The notes beneath the pieces are model-generated. The model was not told where the DNA came from and did not search any database. It saw only the letters and a list, made by a program, of their open reading frames with translations. Shown here piece after piece: positions 7,980-17,905 of a DNA stretch of 64,000 bases. Within the stretch, counting starts at the first letter, position 1, and the number at the start of each line of letters is the position of its first letter. Source of the stretch: Candidatus Tectimicrobiota bacterium (GTDB lineage: Bacteria > JACPUC01); assembly GCA_016192455.1 (NCBI GenBank), contig JACPUC010000012.1, forward strand, positions 62,001-126,000. Reading direction: 5' to 3'. The position numbers and the translations under genes are program-made.

Positions 7980-8747
7980 CTACTCAATATACAGCGGCGC
8001 CGTGGGAAGTTGCAGCCAGTCTCGCATGTCGTGGCCGACGACGACGCGGGCCTTCTTGGCGGTGTGCAGGTCGTGCAGGCGCTGCATGCTGGCGAGGTTC
8101 TCCTCGGCGCGCCACGATACCTTCGGGAGGATGCAGGTCTCGAGGTTCTCCAGCATGTAGCAGCTATCGGCGGCCAGCACCCAGACGCCGCTCTCCCCCA
8201 TCTCCAGACGCAGCGACTGGTGCCCCGGCGTGTGGCCGTAGGTGGGGAAGACAATTACCCGCCCATCACCGAAGAGGTCGTGCTCGCCGTCGATGAAGGT
8301 GTACTGCAGCGGGTGGTCGTAGTCGTCGGGAATGAAGGCGTTTCTCTTGATCTCCGCGGCGTCGTGAGCGGCGTCCCACTCACGCCGGTTGACGATGACC
8401 GTCGCCTTCGGGAAGAAGGCGTTGGCGCCGGCGTGGTCGAAGTGCAGGTGGGAGTTGATGACGACGTCGATGTCGGCGACGCTCATGCCGAGCTGGCGGA
8501 GCTGGCTCATGGCGTCGTCGCCGGGACGCAGGCGGGGCGCGAAGACCTTGTCCAAGCCGCGCCAACGGCTGGCGGCATCGGTGATCGCGTCGGGGTGGAT
8601 GCCGGTATCGAAGAGGACGTTTCCCTTCGGGTGGACGATGAGGAAGAACGGCAGCGGCGCCTGCACCCGCAGGCCCTTCGGCGCGCTCGGCACGAAGACG
8701 CGCTTCTCGTGCTCGACGTAGCCTGCCGACATGGCATAGAGCTTCAC
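7980..8747 (-). CDS. Metallo-beta-lactamase-fold hydrolase, N-acyl-homoserine-lactonase-like
   Basis: 255 residues. The di-zinc motif HLHFDHAG starts at His100 (ligands His100, His102, Asp104, His105), followed by GHTPGHQ, the bridging Asp in LAADSC and the last His in VVGHD. The order and length match the AiiA/AttM branch, which opens lactone rings such as acyl-homoserine lactones. No luxI or luxR gene is nearby, so a quorum-quenching role is only a possibility. The sequence MKLYAMSAGYVEHEKRVF at the start resembles AttM-like proteins. It lies downstream of the nitrilase on the same strand, with repeat copy B between them. Confidence 0.82.
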   Translation of the reverse strand: MKLYAMSAGYVEHEKRVFVPSAPKGLRVQAPLPFFLIVHPKGNVLFDTGIHPDAITDAASRWRGLDKVFAPRLRPGDDAMSQLRQLGMSVADIDVVINSHLHFDHAGANAFFPKATVIVNRREWDAAHDAAEIKRNAFIPDDYDHPLQYTFIDGEHDLFGDGRVIVFPTYGHTPGHQSLRLEMGESGVWVLAADSCYMLENLETCILPKVSWRAEENLASMQRLHDLHTAKKARVVVGHDMRDWLQLPTAPLYIE

Positions 8748-8800
8748 GACCCGCTGCTCCTCACGCGCCTTGTCGGCGCAGCCGCACCCGCCACTGGCTG

Positions 8801-8991
8801 GCGTTACCTTTCACAAGTTCGACCAAGAATTTGATGCCTTCCTCGTGCCATTTGGTGGGGGGATTTTATGGAGGGGACCTTCGCTCCTCCACACCTCCAA
8901 GCCCCGCGAGCTGCGCAGCAGCTCGCGTATATGGGGTGCGCGAGGGGACGCGGTTCCCTCGCAACATATGTGATGTAATTTGAGAAACAGC
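8801..8991 (-). repeat. Intergenic multi-hairpin repeat, copy B
   Basis: About 191 nt, highly similar to copy A along its whole length. Hairpins: 8869-8874 with 8886-8891, 8905-8914 with 8918-8927 (10 bp, GCA loop) and 8940-8946 with 8956-8962 (7 bp, perfect). In the first stem both arms differ from copy A in a matching way (G:C in A, A:T in B), so pairing is preserved. Read on the minus strand it starts 3 nt after the nitrilase stop codon. Confidence 0.85.
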
Positions 8992-8994
8992 CCA

Positions 8995-10023
8995 CTATTC
9001 GTCCCCGCCGTGCTCTTCCTCGAGCAGGAAGGGGTTGCCCTCGAGCATGTGGGGGTTGCGGGGTGGCTCCTCCTCCACGAGGACGCGCTGGCGCTTTGGG
9101 TTCAGGTGCAGGGAGAGGACCTCGGGACGGGCGTAGTCGCCCACCGCGTTGCGAATCTGCCGGGCGGAGATGGCATCCTCGAGATCGAGATCGGCGAAGA
9201 TGACCCCTTCCTTATCTTCGATCGGGCCGGCCAGCACCTCGCCGCTCGGGCCGAAGATCGCCGAGCGCCCGCCGCCGACTCGCATCATCTCCGGTCGATC
9301 GGCATAGCCCAGCTTCGCCACCGTGGCCTCGTCCGCCACGCCGTAAGCGCTGACCGTGAAGACACCGCCGGCGATGGCGTGGTGGCGCGACGAGACCTCG
9401 GTGAAATCGTTGAAGTAGCGCTCGTAGCGGGGGAAGTGGGTGATGGCGCTGACCCCCGGCCAGAGGGCGGCGTGCACCTGCTCGCCCATGGCGTAGAGCG
9501 AGTAGCGGCAGAGGTCCATGAAGTGCTCGCCGCACATCATGCCGCCGAAGATGCCGAAATCCCCCTCGACCGTGAACAGGTCCGAACCGTCGCCGTCGCC
9601 CCAGACCAGCTTCTCGGCGTGGGTCGGGCGCAGCTTGCGGCGCCGCGCCGCCAGTTCCCCCTCGCGGTTGAAGAAGAAGATGCTGTTGAAGAGGGCCGTC
9701 CCCTGGCGCTCCGTGCAGCCCATGACGACATAGGCGCGCGCCGCCCGCGCCGCCTCGCCGAGCCGCTGCGTCGCCTCGCTGCCGGCGACCAGGGCGTTTT
9801 TGTACAGCTCCTTGGCGAAGTCCATGCCCTCGAAGGAGGGGAGGAGCCAGACCCAAAAGGGGTAGCCGGGGATGTAGGACTCGGGGAAGACGATGAAATC
9901 GGCGCCTTTGGCACCGCACTCGCGGATGAGGTGGCACGCCTTCTCGACCGTCGCCTCGCGGTCAAGATAGACCGATGCCGCCTGCACCGCCGCCGCCCGC
10001 AGCTTGCCGAGTGAGTCGCCCAT
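8995..10023 (-). CDS. Nitrilase (carbon-nitrogen hydrolase, nitrilase sensu stricto type)
   Basis: 342 residues. The catalytic triad is visible at canonical positions: Glu48 in VFPESY, Lys130 in RRRKLRPT and Cys164 in MMCGEH. The RKLRPTHAEKLVWGDGDGS stretch is typical of true nitrilases and cyanide hydratases, which convert nitriles to acid and ammonia. The start shares a MGDS...AAAVQAA...LDREATVEKAC pattern with the nitrilase at 41218-42336, marking them as paralogues. It has its own promoter (10079-10108). The substrate is not predictable. Confidence 0.88.
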   Translation of the reverse strand: MGDSLGKLRAAAVQAASVYLDREATVEKACHLIRECGAKGADFIVFPESYIPGYPFWVWLLPSFEGMDFAKELYKNALVAGSEATQRLGEAARAARAYVVMGCTERQGTALFNSIFFFNREGELAARRRKLRPTHAEKLVWGDGDGSDLFTVEGDFGIFGGMMCGEHFMDLCRYSLYAMGEQVHAALWPGVSAITHFPRYERYFNDFTEVSSRHHAIAGGVFTVSAYGVADEATVAKLGYADRPEMMRVGGGRSAIFGPSGEVLAGPIEDKEGVIFADLDLEDAISARQIRNAVGDYARPEVLSLHLNPKRQRVLVEEEPPRNPHMLEGNPFLLEEEHGGDE

Positions 10024-10078
10024 CGCCGCCGCTCCTCCAGCCTGGGGTTGTTTTTGAGAGAAAGACTGGGCTGGGGGG

Positions 10079-10108
10079 AGTATAGGGTGCGGCCCGAGGC
10101 TGGGTCAA
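10079..10108 (-). promoter_or_regulatory. Sigma70-type promoter of the nitrilase gene
   Basis: On the minus strand the -35 is TTGACC (10108-10103, 5 of 6) and the -10 is TATACT (10084-10079, 5 of 6), with an 18-bp spacer. The expected start is about 50 nt upstream of the nitrilase ATG at 10023. Confidence 0.65.
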
Positions 10109-10257
10109 GAAGCGGCGCAGCGCCACGGGTTCGGTTGCTTGGCATGCCCTCCCTTAGGTAAGATTGCGGATAGAGTCTTGACGGTGAGAAGGGCGTGTGG
10201 CCTGTCCCCATGGTTTTGGGCGCGGCAGGGGCGAGGCTGAGCTACAAGGAGGAATTC

Positions 10258-11124
10258 ATGGCGTCAAGAAATCCGGAGTCCGCATCCCCCTTTCCCCCCG
10301 GCTACGACAGACAGGCGCGCCTGGCCCACGCCGACGAGGTGTACCGCGCCATCCGCTCACGCCGCACCTTCAAAGGGGGATTGAGCTCGGAGCCCATCCC
10401 TGATGAGTACGTCGAGCGCATCCTCGAGGCGGCGCGCTGGGCGCCCTCGGGGGCCAACACGCAGCCGTGGGAAGTGATCGTCGTGAAAGAGCGGGAGCTG
10501 ATCCAGCAGATCGGCCTCTTCTTCACCGACGGCTTCACGAAGATGAAGACGGCCCAGCCGGATTTCCCCGTCGATAACAAGAAGTACATGTGCCACGTGC
10601 CGCTCATGCTCGTGGTCATCGGCGACAAGCGCTTCATCAACTGCTATCCCCAAGTCGGCGGCTGGGACGGCTGCGTGGAGATCTTCTACTCCAGCCTCGC
10701 CGCCTTCGTGCAGAACATCCACCTCATGGCCTGCGCGCTGGGGCTGGGCAGCACCTGGGGGACCTGCTTCTCCTTCCACGAGATCAACCTGAAGAAGCTC
10801 CTCGGCATCCCGGATATCTACCGCACCTTTGCCGTCATCCCCATCGGCTGGCCGCGCGCCAAGCGCAAGGATAGCTGGCGCAAGCCGGTGGCGTCGTTCG
10901 TGCACGCCGAGCGTTACGACCCGGCGCGGCTGAAGTCCACCGCCGAGTTCAGGGAGTGGATCGGCCCGGTGCGCTACTCCCGCCTGCGCAGCGACGGCCG
11001 CGTGCATGCCGACCCGGCGCCGGCGATCGAATACGGCTCGCTGGTGGCTTGGGACGTGAACCTCGACTCACGCTACGGCGACAGCTTCCCCGCGCCGAGC
11101 CGCGCCAACGGCGGGGCGGCGTAA
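10258..11124 (+). CDS. Nitroreductase-family FMN oxidoreductase
   Basis: 288 residues. The ATG at 10258 is preceded by AAGGAGGAATTC, an excellent ribosome binding site. The N-terminal AIRSRRTFKGG with IPDEYVERILEAARWAPSGANTQPW is the classical nitroreductase FMN-binding segment, and a late GLGSTWGTCF matches the second FMN site. Such proteins reduce nitro groups, quinones or flavins, and some act in dehalogenation or ring cleavage. The C-terminal 80 residues (after SWRKPVASFVH) extend beyond the usual core. It is the first of two genes, with a phytoene-dehydrogenase-like gene 85 bp downstream. Confidence 0.85.
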   Translation: MASRNPESASPFPPGYDRQARLAHADEVYRAIRSRRTFKGGLSSEPIPDEYVERILEAARWAPSGANTQPWEVIVVKERELIQQIGLFFTDGFTKMKTAQPDFPVDNKKYMCHVPLMLVVIGDKRFINCYPQVGGWDGCVEIFYSSLAAFVQNIHLMACALGLGSTWGTCFSFHEINLKKLLGIPDIYRTFAVIPIGWPRAKRKDSWRKPVASFVHAERYDPARLKSTAEFREWIGPVRYSRLRSDGRVHADPAPAIEYGSLVAWDVNLDSRYGDSFPAPSRANGGAA

Positions 11125-11209
11125 GCGCTGCCTGCCGCGCCGCGGCTCAGGGCCGCGTTCCACGGCACACCCTGATCATGCGCAAGGCGCCAAGCAAAAA
11201 GGAGTGAAC

Positions 11210-12808
11210 ATGCCGGAGACCTTCGATCTTGTGGTGTTGGGGGGAGGGCACAACGGCCTGGTGACGGCGGCGCTCTTTGCCAAGGCGGGCTGGAGCGTGT
11301 GCGTGCTTGAACGGCGGCACAATATCGGCGGCGGCTGCTGCACGGAGGAGGTGACGCTGCCCGGCTTCCGCCACAACCTGCACTCCCAGGGGCACGTCTA
11401 CATCACCGGCGGGCCGGTGTTCAAGTCGCTGGAGCTCGACAAGTTCGGCTGCCAGTACGTCTTCCCCGATCCCACCTGCGCCTGCGTCTTCAAGGACGGC
11501 CGCAGCATCGTCTTCTACCGCGACCTCAAGGCGACCTGCGAGACCATCGCGCAGTTCTCGAAGAAGGACGCGGAGGCCTACCGCCAGATGGTCAACAACT
11601 TCGAGCCGCTCAACCGGCTCTTCGTGGCCTCGTGGTACCAGCCGCCGCTGCCCCCCTCGAAAATCTACGCCGCCTTCGAGAAGAGCCCCGGCGGCCTGGA
11701 GCTGTTGCAGATGTGGAACGCCTCCTGCCAGGACATCGTGAACGAGTACTTCGAGAGCGACCAGCTCAAGATCGCCGTGCTCCTCATGGCCATGCAGGGG
11801 GCGAACCTGGCGGACCTCTACGGCGTCGGCGCCTACGTGCCGATCCTCTGCTCCGGCATGCACTCGAAGCCCTATGGCCTCTGCGTCGGCGGCTCGCGCT
11901 ACCTCGCCGAGGCCATCGCCCGCTGCCTGGAGGCCAACGGCGGCGTCATCCGCAAGAACGCCAGCGTCGATCGCATCCTCATCGAGAAGGGCGAGGCCAA
12001 GGGGGTGCGCCTCGATGACGGCACGGAGATTTTCGCCCGCCGCGCCGTCGCCTCGAACACGAATGTGAAGACGCTGATGCTGCGGCACGTCGGCGAGGAG
12101 CACCTCGAGGCAAACTTCCTGCGCAGGGTGCGCGCTTACAAGCCCGACGAGGTCACCCCCTTCACGCCGCACTACGCCCTGAGCGAGCCGCCCCGCTACC
12201 TCGCCAGCGAGAAGAATCCCGACGTGCAGAAGGCGATGTTCGTCTCCTGGGGCTGCGAGGACATGGGGGCCTTCGCGCGCCACGCCGGCGACGTGCGCTC
12301 CGGTCGCCTGCCACAGGATGTCACCGGCTTCTCCATTGCGCCCTCCGTGCACGATCCCAGCCAGGCGCCGCCGGGGAAGCACACCGCCTTCGTCTGGCAG
12401 TACGCCTGCTACCACCTGGCGGGGGGGGCCGGCAAGTGGGACGCGGTGAAGGAGGAGTACGCGGATTACGTCGAGGGGGTGTGGCGCGGCTACGCGCCGA
12501 ACATGGCGGGGACGAACATCCTGAAGCGCTTCGTCTACACGCCGCTGGAGATCGAGCGCACGAACATGGCGATGTTCGAGGGCTCCTTCCACCACGGCCT
12601 TTGCAGTCCCAACCAGATGGGGAGTTTCCGGCCCTTCGCCGGCTGGTCGCACTACCGCATGCCGATCAAGAAACTTTACCTCTGCGGCTCCTCATCGCAC
12701 CCGGCTGGCGGCGTCACGGGTGCGCCGGGCTTCAACTGCGCCGGGGTGATCGCGGACGACGCGCAGACCAAGAAGTGGTGGTGGCGCGCGTCAAAAAGCC
12801 TTGCCTGA
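11210..12808 (+). CDS. Phytoene-dehydrogenase-like FAD-dependent oxidoreductase
   Basis: 532 residues. The N-terminal dinucleotide fold reads LVVLGGGHNGLVTAALFAKAG with a following VLERRHNIGGG, and near the C-terminus LYLCGSSSHPAGGVTGAPG matches the second FAD-contacting motif of the CrtI/amine-oxidase group. No other carotenoid genes are nearby, so a carotenoid role is unlikely; the group also includes uncharacterised oxidoreductases. ATG 11210 is preferred over GTG 11204 because AAAAAGGAG ends at 11203. It probably forms an operon with the upstream nitroreductase. Confidence 0.82.
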   Translation: MPETFDLVVLGGGHNGLVTAALFAKAGWSVCVLERRHNIGGGCCTEEVTLPGFRHNLHSQGHVYITGGPVFKSLELDKFGCQYVFPDPTCACVFKDGRSIVFYRDLKATCETIAQFSKKDAEAYRQMVNNFEPLNRLFVASWYQPPLPPSKIYAAFEKSPGGLELLQMWNASCQDIVNEYFESDQLKIAVLLMAMQGANLADLYGVGAYVPILCSGMHSKPYGLCVGGSRYLAEAIARCLEANGGVIRKNASVDRILIEKGEAKGVRLDDGTEIFARRAVASNTNVKTLMLRHVGEEHLEANFLRRVRAYKPDEVTPFTPHYALSEPPRYLASEKNPDVQKAMFVSWGCEDMGAFARHAGDVRSGRLPQDVTGFSIAPSVHDPSQAPPGKHTAFVWQYACYHLAGGAGKWDAVKEEYADYVEGVWRGYAPNMAGTNILKRFVYTPLEIERTNMAMFEGSFHHGLCSPNQMGSFRPFAGWSHYRMPIKKLYLCGSSSHPAGGVTGAPGFNCAGVIADDAQTKKWWWRASKSLA

Positions 12809-12989
12809 TACGACGGTGTCGTGCATAAGCTGAGCTGAGGGTACGGGCGCGACGCCAATCGCTGCGCCGCTCGTCGCCAACGCCGCCGGGGACGACGCGG
12901 CGCTGCCGTCAGTGGTGCGGTGTGCTTGGCACGCAGGAGAACCGCCAGGCCGCCCTCACGGTGACGCCGGCGCACGAAGCCGTCCGCAT

Positions 12990-13090
12990 CCCTGCCGCCG
13001 CGAGTGCGAAGCACCGGCAGAAGCGGAGTGCGCGAGGGAACCATGCTCCCTCGCGCCTCTCCTCCTACGTGAACTCCCGCCCCACGCTCC
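12990..13090 (-). repeat. Repeat-family fragment with a perfect 10-bp hairpin
   Basis: Arms GCGCGAGGGA (13030-13039) and TCCCTCGCGC (13047-13056) form a perfect stem with a 7-nt loop, the same motif as the GCGAGGG hairpin of copies A to C. On the minus strand it lies directly after the stop of the carbon-nitrogen hydrolase gene at 13095, and a second hairpin follows (CTGCCG/CGGCAG around a GTGC/GCAC). The interval 12809-13094 has no gene. Limits are approximate. Confidence 0.55.
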
Positions 13091-13094
13091 TCGT

Positions 13095-14135
13095 TCAATC
13101 CCGCGCCGGTCGCGTGTAGACGCCTTTTTGGTAGCGCTCCTCGACGATCTGGCCGAAGAGCTTGCGGGTCTCGTCGGTCCCTTCGATCGGCTTGTGCAGC
13201 CAGGTATTGAGGGGCCAGCCGGGGGCCTCGGCGTACTCCCTGGCGAACATCTGGGAGCGCAGGGTGGTGGGCCAGAAGGGCACGGCGCGCGCCTCGCGCA
13301 CGGAGTTCACGTCGACGACGGCCTTGATGACCGCCTCGCCGGCGCCGGGCACCTGAACGAGCTCGCGTCCCTCGAAGTCAATAACCGAGGACCCACCCTG
13401 GCTCTGCTGGGCCGCCATGCCGCAGCCGAGGTAGGCGCCGACGTTGGTCCCCAGCACGTAGCACTTGTTCTCGATAGCGCGGGCGACGCGCAGGTAGTGC
13501 CACTTCCACAGCTCCATCAGCTCGGCGGTCATGTGCACCAGCACCTCGGCGCCGTTCAGGCAGGTGCAGCGGGCGTTCTCGGGGTAGGCGATCTCGCCGC
13601 AGGTGATGATGCCGATCTTGCCCAGCGGCGTGTCGGCCACCGGAAAGAGCGCCTGGCGGCCGTAGCGCTCCACGAACTCATCGTAGATGTCGCTCGGCGT
13701 CGTGTACGGCAGAATCCAGGAGTTGTTGTTGTTCTTCCAGTGCTTCAGGGCGAAGTCGCCTTGCGGGCTGATGAGCAGGGCGGTGTTGAAGAAGCGCCCC
13801 GGCCAGTCCTCGTGCAGCTCGAGGAAATGGGCGGCGATGTAGACGTTCAGCTCCTTGGCGCGCTGGGAGAGGAGCTCGGTGCACTTGTTGGGGAGAGTGA
13901 CGGCGACCTGCAGCCACTCTTTCATCGGAATCTCCTGCCAGACACCGTTCAGGCTATACTCCGGCAGGGTGATGAGCCGCACCCCTTCGCGGGCGAAGGC
14001 CATGTGGAAATCAATGAGCTCGAGGATGCGGTTGAGGTTGTCCATCATATCGGTGTCGCGCCGCCGCGGCGTCGTGCTGACCTGCTTCGGGCAGGACTGG
14101 ATACACATGACGCGATATGGTTTGAGTGAGCTCAT
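13095..14135 (-). CDS. Carbon-nitrogen hydrolase (amidase/formamidase-like)
   Basis: 346 residues. The triad is Glu59 (TLPEYS), Lys134 (KHWKNN) and Cys179 (IITCGE), so the enzyme should be active. The VMCIQS start, the NLNRILELIDF helix and YDEFVERYG are shared with the proteins encoded at 19150-20214 and 33885-34910, forming a second paralogue group distinct from the two nitrilases. Family members hydrolyse amides, carbamoyl compounds or formamide. It is the last gene of the minus-strand run CN hydrolase-LivJHMGF-CN hydrolase, so it probably acts on the imported compound. Confidence 0.87.
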   Translation of the reverse strand: MSSLKPYRVMCIQSCPKQVSTTPRRRDTDMMDNLNRILELIDFHMAFAREGVRLITLPEYSLNGVWQEIPMKEWLQVAVTLPNKCTELLSQRAKELNVYIAAHFLELHEDWPGRFFNTALLISPQGDFALKHWKNNNNSWILPYTTPSDIYDEFVERYGRQALFPVADTPLGKIGIITCGEIAYPENARCTCLNGAEVLVHMTAELMELWKWHYLRVARAIENKCYVLGTNVGAYLGCGMAAQQSQGGSSVIDFEGRELVQVPGAGEAVIKAVVDVNSVREARAVPFWPTTLRSQMFAREYAEAPGWPLNTWLHKPIEGTDETRKLFGQIVEERYQKGVYTRPARD

Positions 14136-14266
14136 CTCGTCACCTCCCGAGGCGCGGAGTGGCGGCGGGGATTGGCCCCCCCGTGACCCTGCGCCGCAAC
14201 CCAGGTTGAGCGCCGGCGGCGGCCGAATGCCGGGGAGATCAGCCGCCCCGGCTGCCCTCGCTTCCC

Positions 14267-14990
<724 letters not shown>

Positions 14991-15004
<14 letters not shown>

Positions 15005-15749
15005 CGAGGTACGCCTCCATCACCTTCGGGTCGTTGCGGACCTCCGCGGGCGCCCCTTCGGCGATCTTCTGCCCGAAGTCGAGCACGGTGACGCGGTCGC
15101 AGATGCCCATGATGACCCGCATGTTATGTTCAACGACAATGAGCGTGATGCCTTGCTCGTTGAGCTTCTTGATCAAGCGGTTCAGATCCCCCACCTCGTG
15201 CAGGCTCATGCCGGCGGCCGGTTCGTCCAGGAGCAGCACCGCCGGCTGCGACATGAGCGCCCGGGCCATCTCCATCAAGCGCGTGTGCCCGTAAGAGAGG
15301 CTGTCGGCCCGCAGTGCCGCCTCCGGCTCGAGGCCCACGAACGCAAGCTGCGCCTCGGCGCGGCGGCGAATCTCCCGCATCTCCCGCCGCACCGACCGCA
15401 GACCCAGGAGCACGGCGCCCAGCCCGGAGCTCACGTGGGCCTGACAGCCCATCATGACGTTCTCCAGGACCGTCATCTCGGGAAAGATCTGCGGCGTCTG
15501 GAAGGTGCGCGTGATCCCGGCCTTGACGCGCAGGGGCGGGCTGAGGTGGGTGATCTCCCGGCTCTGGAAGAGGACTCGCCCATGGCTGGCGGGCAAAAAG
15601 CCGCTCAAGAGATGGAAAAGGGTCGTCTTCCCCGCGCCGTTGGGCCCCACGAGGCCGCGAATCTCACCGGTCTCGATGGTCACCGAGACGTGGTCGATGG
15701 CGCAGAGCTTGCCGAAGTAGCGCGTCAGGTTCTCGGTCACGAGCAGCAT
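14991..15749 (-). CDS. livG: Branched-chain-type ABC transporter ATP-binding protein LivG
   Basis: 252 residues. Walker A is GPNGAGKTT, the signature is SYGHTRLMEMARALM and Walker B is VLLLDEPAAGM, followed by LIVVEHNMRVIM. The C-terminus ends VMEAYLGASK, the LivG hallmark. The signature begins LSYGH instead of LSxGQ, as is common in LivG. It lies between livM and livF; a 111-bp intergenic stretch before it holds a repeat-family hairpin. Confidence 0.93.
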
Positions 15750-15780
15750 GCCGCAGCCTTTCGGTCAGGAGAAAGGGCGG

Positions 15781-15850
15781 CAGCTCTCTCCCCCACACCG
15801 CCTGGACCTCGTGCGCCGCTGCGCGGCGCAATTCCCTGCAGGAACAAATG
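15781..15850 (-). repeat. Short hairpin fragment of the repeat family between livM and livG
   Basis: A perfect stem with 8-bp arms (15812-15819 and 15823-15830) carries a 3-nt loop, and on the minus strand it is followed by GGTGTGGGGGAG, the same order as in copies A to C. On that strand it lies shortly after the livM stop codon. It may attenuate or process the liv transcript. Confidence 0.45.
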
Positions 15851-15860
15851 AGGCGCTTCG

Positions 15861-16895
15861 CTAGCCATCCGCCGGGGTCTCGGGCCGCATCTGCAGCAGC
15901 GCGGACGGCGGCGCCGCCTTCACCATGCCGAAGCGTCGTCGCGCCGCCTCGCCCACCTGCCTCGAGAAGCCCACAATCCCCTTCGGCATAAAGATCATGA
16001 ACACCGCCAGGATCACGCCGTAGCTCAACATGGAGTACTCGGCGAGGATGCGCAGGTAATCGGTGAGGAAGAGGAGAACGCTGACGCCGACGATGGCTCC
16101 GCCGAAGCTCTGCAGCCCGCCGACGACGATCATGGCGAGGATCGCCACCGACTGCACCCAGGAGAAGGAGAGCGGGCTGACCGAGCCGTTGAAGTGGGCG
16201 AAGAGGCTCCCCGCCGCCCCGGCGGACACGCTGCCGATCAGGATGACCTTCACCTTCAGGACGGCCAGGTTCACCCCGCAGGCCTGCGCCGCCGTCTCAT
16301 TCTGGCGAATGGCATTGAGCGCCAGGCCGAGGTGTGACACCAGCAGCCGGCGGAAGAGGAGGTACTGCCCCAGCAGGAGCAGGAGCGCGAAGTAGTAGAA
16401 GCGGCCTGACGTATCAAAAGCGAACGGCCCGAGGCCGGCGGCCGGCAGCATGGGAATGCCGTCGTGCCCCCCGGTGAGGGACGACCAATGCAGGAACACC
16501 TGCGTGGCGATGATGCCGAAAGCGAACGTCGCCATGGCGAAGTTGATGTCGCGCAGCCGCACGGTGGGGGTCATGATGAGCCCGAAGAGGAAGGCGGTGG
16601 CGAGGGCGGCGAGGAAGCCGACGCTGAACGGCAGGCCGAGCTTCTTCGTGAGAATGGCAGAGGCGTAAGCGCCGACGCCGAAAAAGGCCGCGTGGCCGAG
16701 GGAGATGATGCCGGCATACCCCAGGATGAGCTGCAGCCCCATGGCGAAGATCGAGTAGATGAGCACGCTGACCAGGAACGACACGAAGTAGCTGTCGATG
16801 CCGATGACGAGGGGGACCAGGGCCGCCAGGGCGGTGTAGAGCAGGGCCCGTCCCATGGAAGGGTCCCATCGCCAGGCCGGGATCGTCTTTGGCAT
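15861..16895 (-). CDS. livM: Branched-chain-type ABC transporter permease LivM
   Basis: 344 residues with about ten hydrophobic segments. The central stretch YAGIISLGHAAFFGVGAYA is the LivM signature, and a GGLQSFGGAIVG segment near residue 265 matches the permease loop that contacts the ATPase. The C-terminal FMIFMPKGIVGFSRQ is typical. The start ATG (16895) follows a gap of only 25 bp after livH. It forms the membrane pore with LivH. Confidence 0.92.
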   Translation of the reverse strand: MPKTIPAWRWDPSMGRALLYTALAALVPLVIGIDSYFVSFLVSVLIYSIFAMGLQLILGYAGIISLGHAAFFGVGAYASAILTKKLGLPFSVGFLAALATAFLFGLIMTPTVRLRDINFAMATFAFGIIATQVFLHWSSLTGGHDGIPMLPAAGLGPFAFDTSGRFYYFALLLLLGQYLLFRRLLVSHLGLALNAIRQNETAAQACGVNLAVLKVKVILIGSVSAGAAGSLFAHFNGSVSPLSFSWVQSVAILAMIVVGGLQSFGGAIVGVSVLLFLTDYLRILAEYSMLSYGVILAVFMIFMPKGIVGFSRQVGEAARRRFGMVKAAPPSALLQMRPETPADG

Positions 16896-16920
16896 GGAGG
16901 AGCGCTCCGCTCGCCGTCGC

Positions 16921-17799
16921 TCAGGCGACGCTGCCGCCGCTGCTGCCGAGCAGCCCTGCGGGCCGGATGAGCAGCACCAGGATGAGGATGAGGTAGGCGA
17001 TGATGTCGCTGTAGGTCGAAGAGATGTAGGTCGAACCGAGGTTCTCGATCACGCCGAGCGCGATCCCCCCGAGCATGGCGCCGGGGATGCTGCCGAACCC
17101 CCCAAGGACCGCCGCCGCCAGGCTCTTCAGCCCCAGGATGCCCATGTCGAAGGAGGCGTAGTAGAGGGAGGCGATGAGCATCCCCGCCAGCCCGGCCATG
17201 GCCCCGCTGATGGCGAAGGTGACGGAGATGACGTAGTTCGTCGGCACGCCCATGAGCTGCGCGGTGCTCGGCTTTTCGGCCGAGGCGCGTATGGCGAGGC
17301 CGAGCATGGTCTTCTTCAGGAGGAGCTGCAGCAGCACCATGACCAGGGCCCCCACCCCGAAGATGAAGAGGTACTGCGGCGCCAGGGCGATGCTGCCGAG
17401 ATGCAGCGGCTTGAGCTGCGAGAAGGTGGGATAGGAGAGCGAGTACGGCCCCCAGATGAACATGGAACCGTTGCTCATGATGATCCCCCAGCCGATGGTA
17501 GCCACGATGGCATTGATGAGCGGGCCGCGCCGCGCCCGAATCGGCCACAGGCCGACCTTATCCAGGACGATCGCCCCTGCGCCGCACGCCGCGGTGATCA
17601 GCAGGAGGGTGACCGGCAGCGGAAGCCCCAGACGTGTTAGCACGGAGTAGCCGAGCAGCCCCCCGATCATCATGAACTCCTGGTGGGCGAAGTTCAGCAG
17701 GCCGACGGCGCGGAAGACCATGCTGAAGCCGAGGGCGATCAGGGCGTAGACCGCGCCGATGGTGCAGCCGTAAATGATCTGGGTGATGAGCTGGCTCAT
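16921..17799 (-). CDS. livH: Branched-chain-type ABC transporter permease LivH
   Basis: 292 residues from the ATG at 17799 (MSQLITQIIYGCTIGAVYAL); the longer upstream reading adds a charged Arg-rich segment that does not look like a LivH start. The sequence GLLNFAHQEFMMIGG and the late GGFGSIPGAMLGGIALG are LivH hallmarks. About eight membrane helices are seen. It is second in the cassette after livJ. Confidence 0.92.
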   Translation of the reverse strand: MSQLITQIIYGCTIGAVYALIALGFSMVFRAVGLLNFAHQEFMMIGGLLGYSVLTRLGLPLPVTLLLITAACGAGAIVLDKVGLWPIRARRGPLINAIVATIGWGIIMSNGSMFIWGPYSLSYPTFSQLKPLHLGSIALAPQYLFIFGVGALVMVLLQLLLKKTMLGLAIRASAEKPSTAQLMGVPTNYVISVTFAISGAMAGLAGMLIASLYYASFDMGILGLKSLAAAVLGGFGSIPGAMLGGIALGVIENLGSTYISSTYSDIIAYLILILVLLIRPAGLLGSSGGSVA

Positions 17800-17905
17800 C
17801 CGGGTACGCTCTCGTCCTCGCTGCCACGCACAACGCCTGGGGAGGTGGACAACGCACCGTACGGCCGCGCCACCTCCCCAATACCGCCTCATGCCCGCAA
17901 TCGCT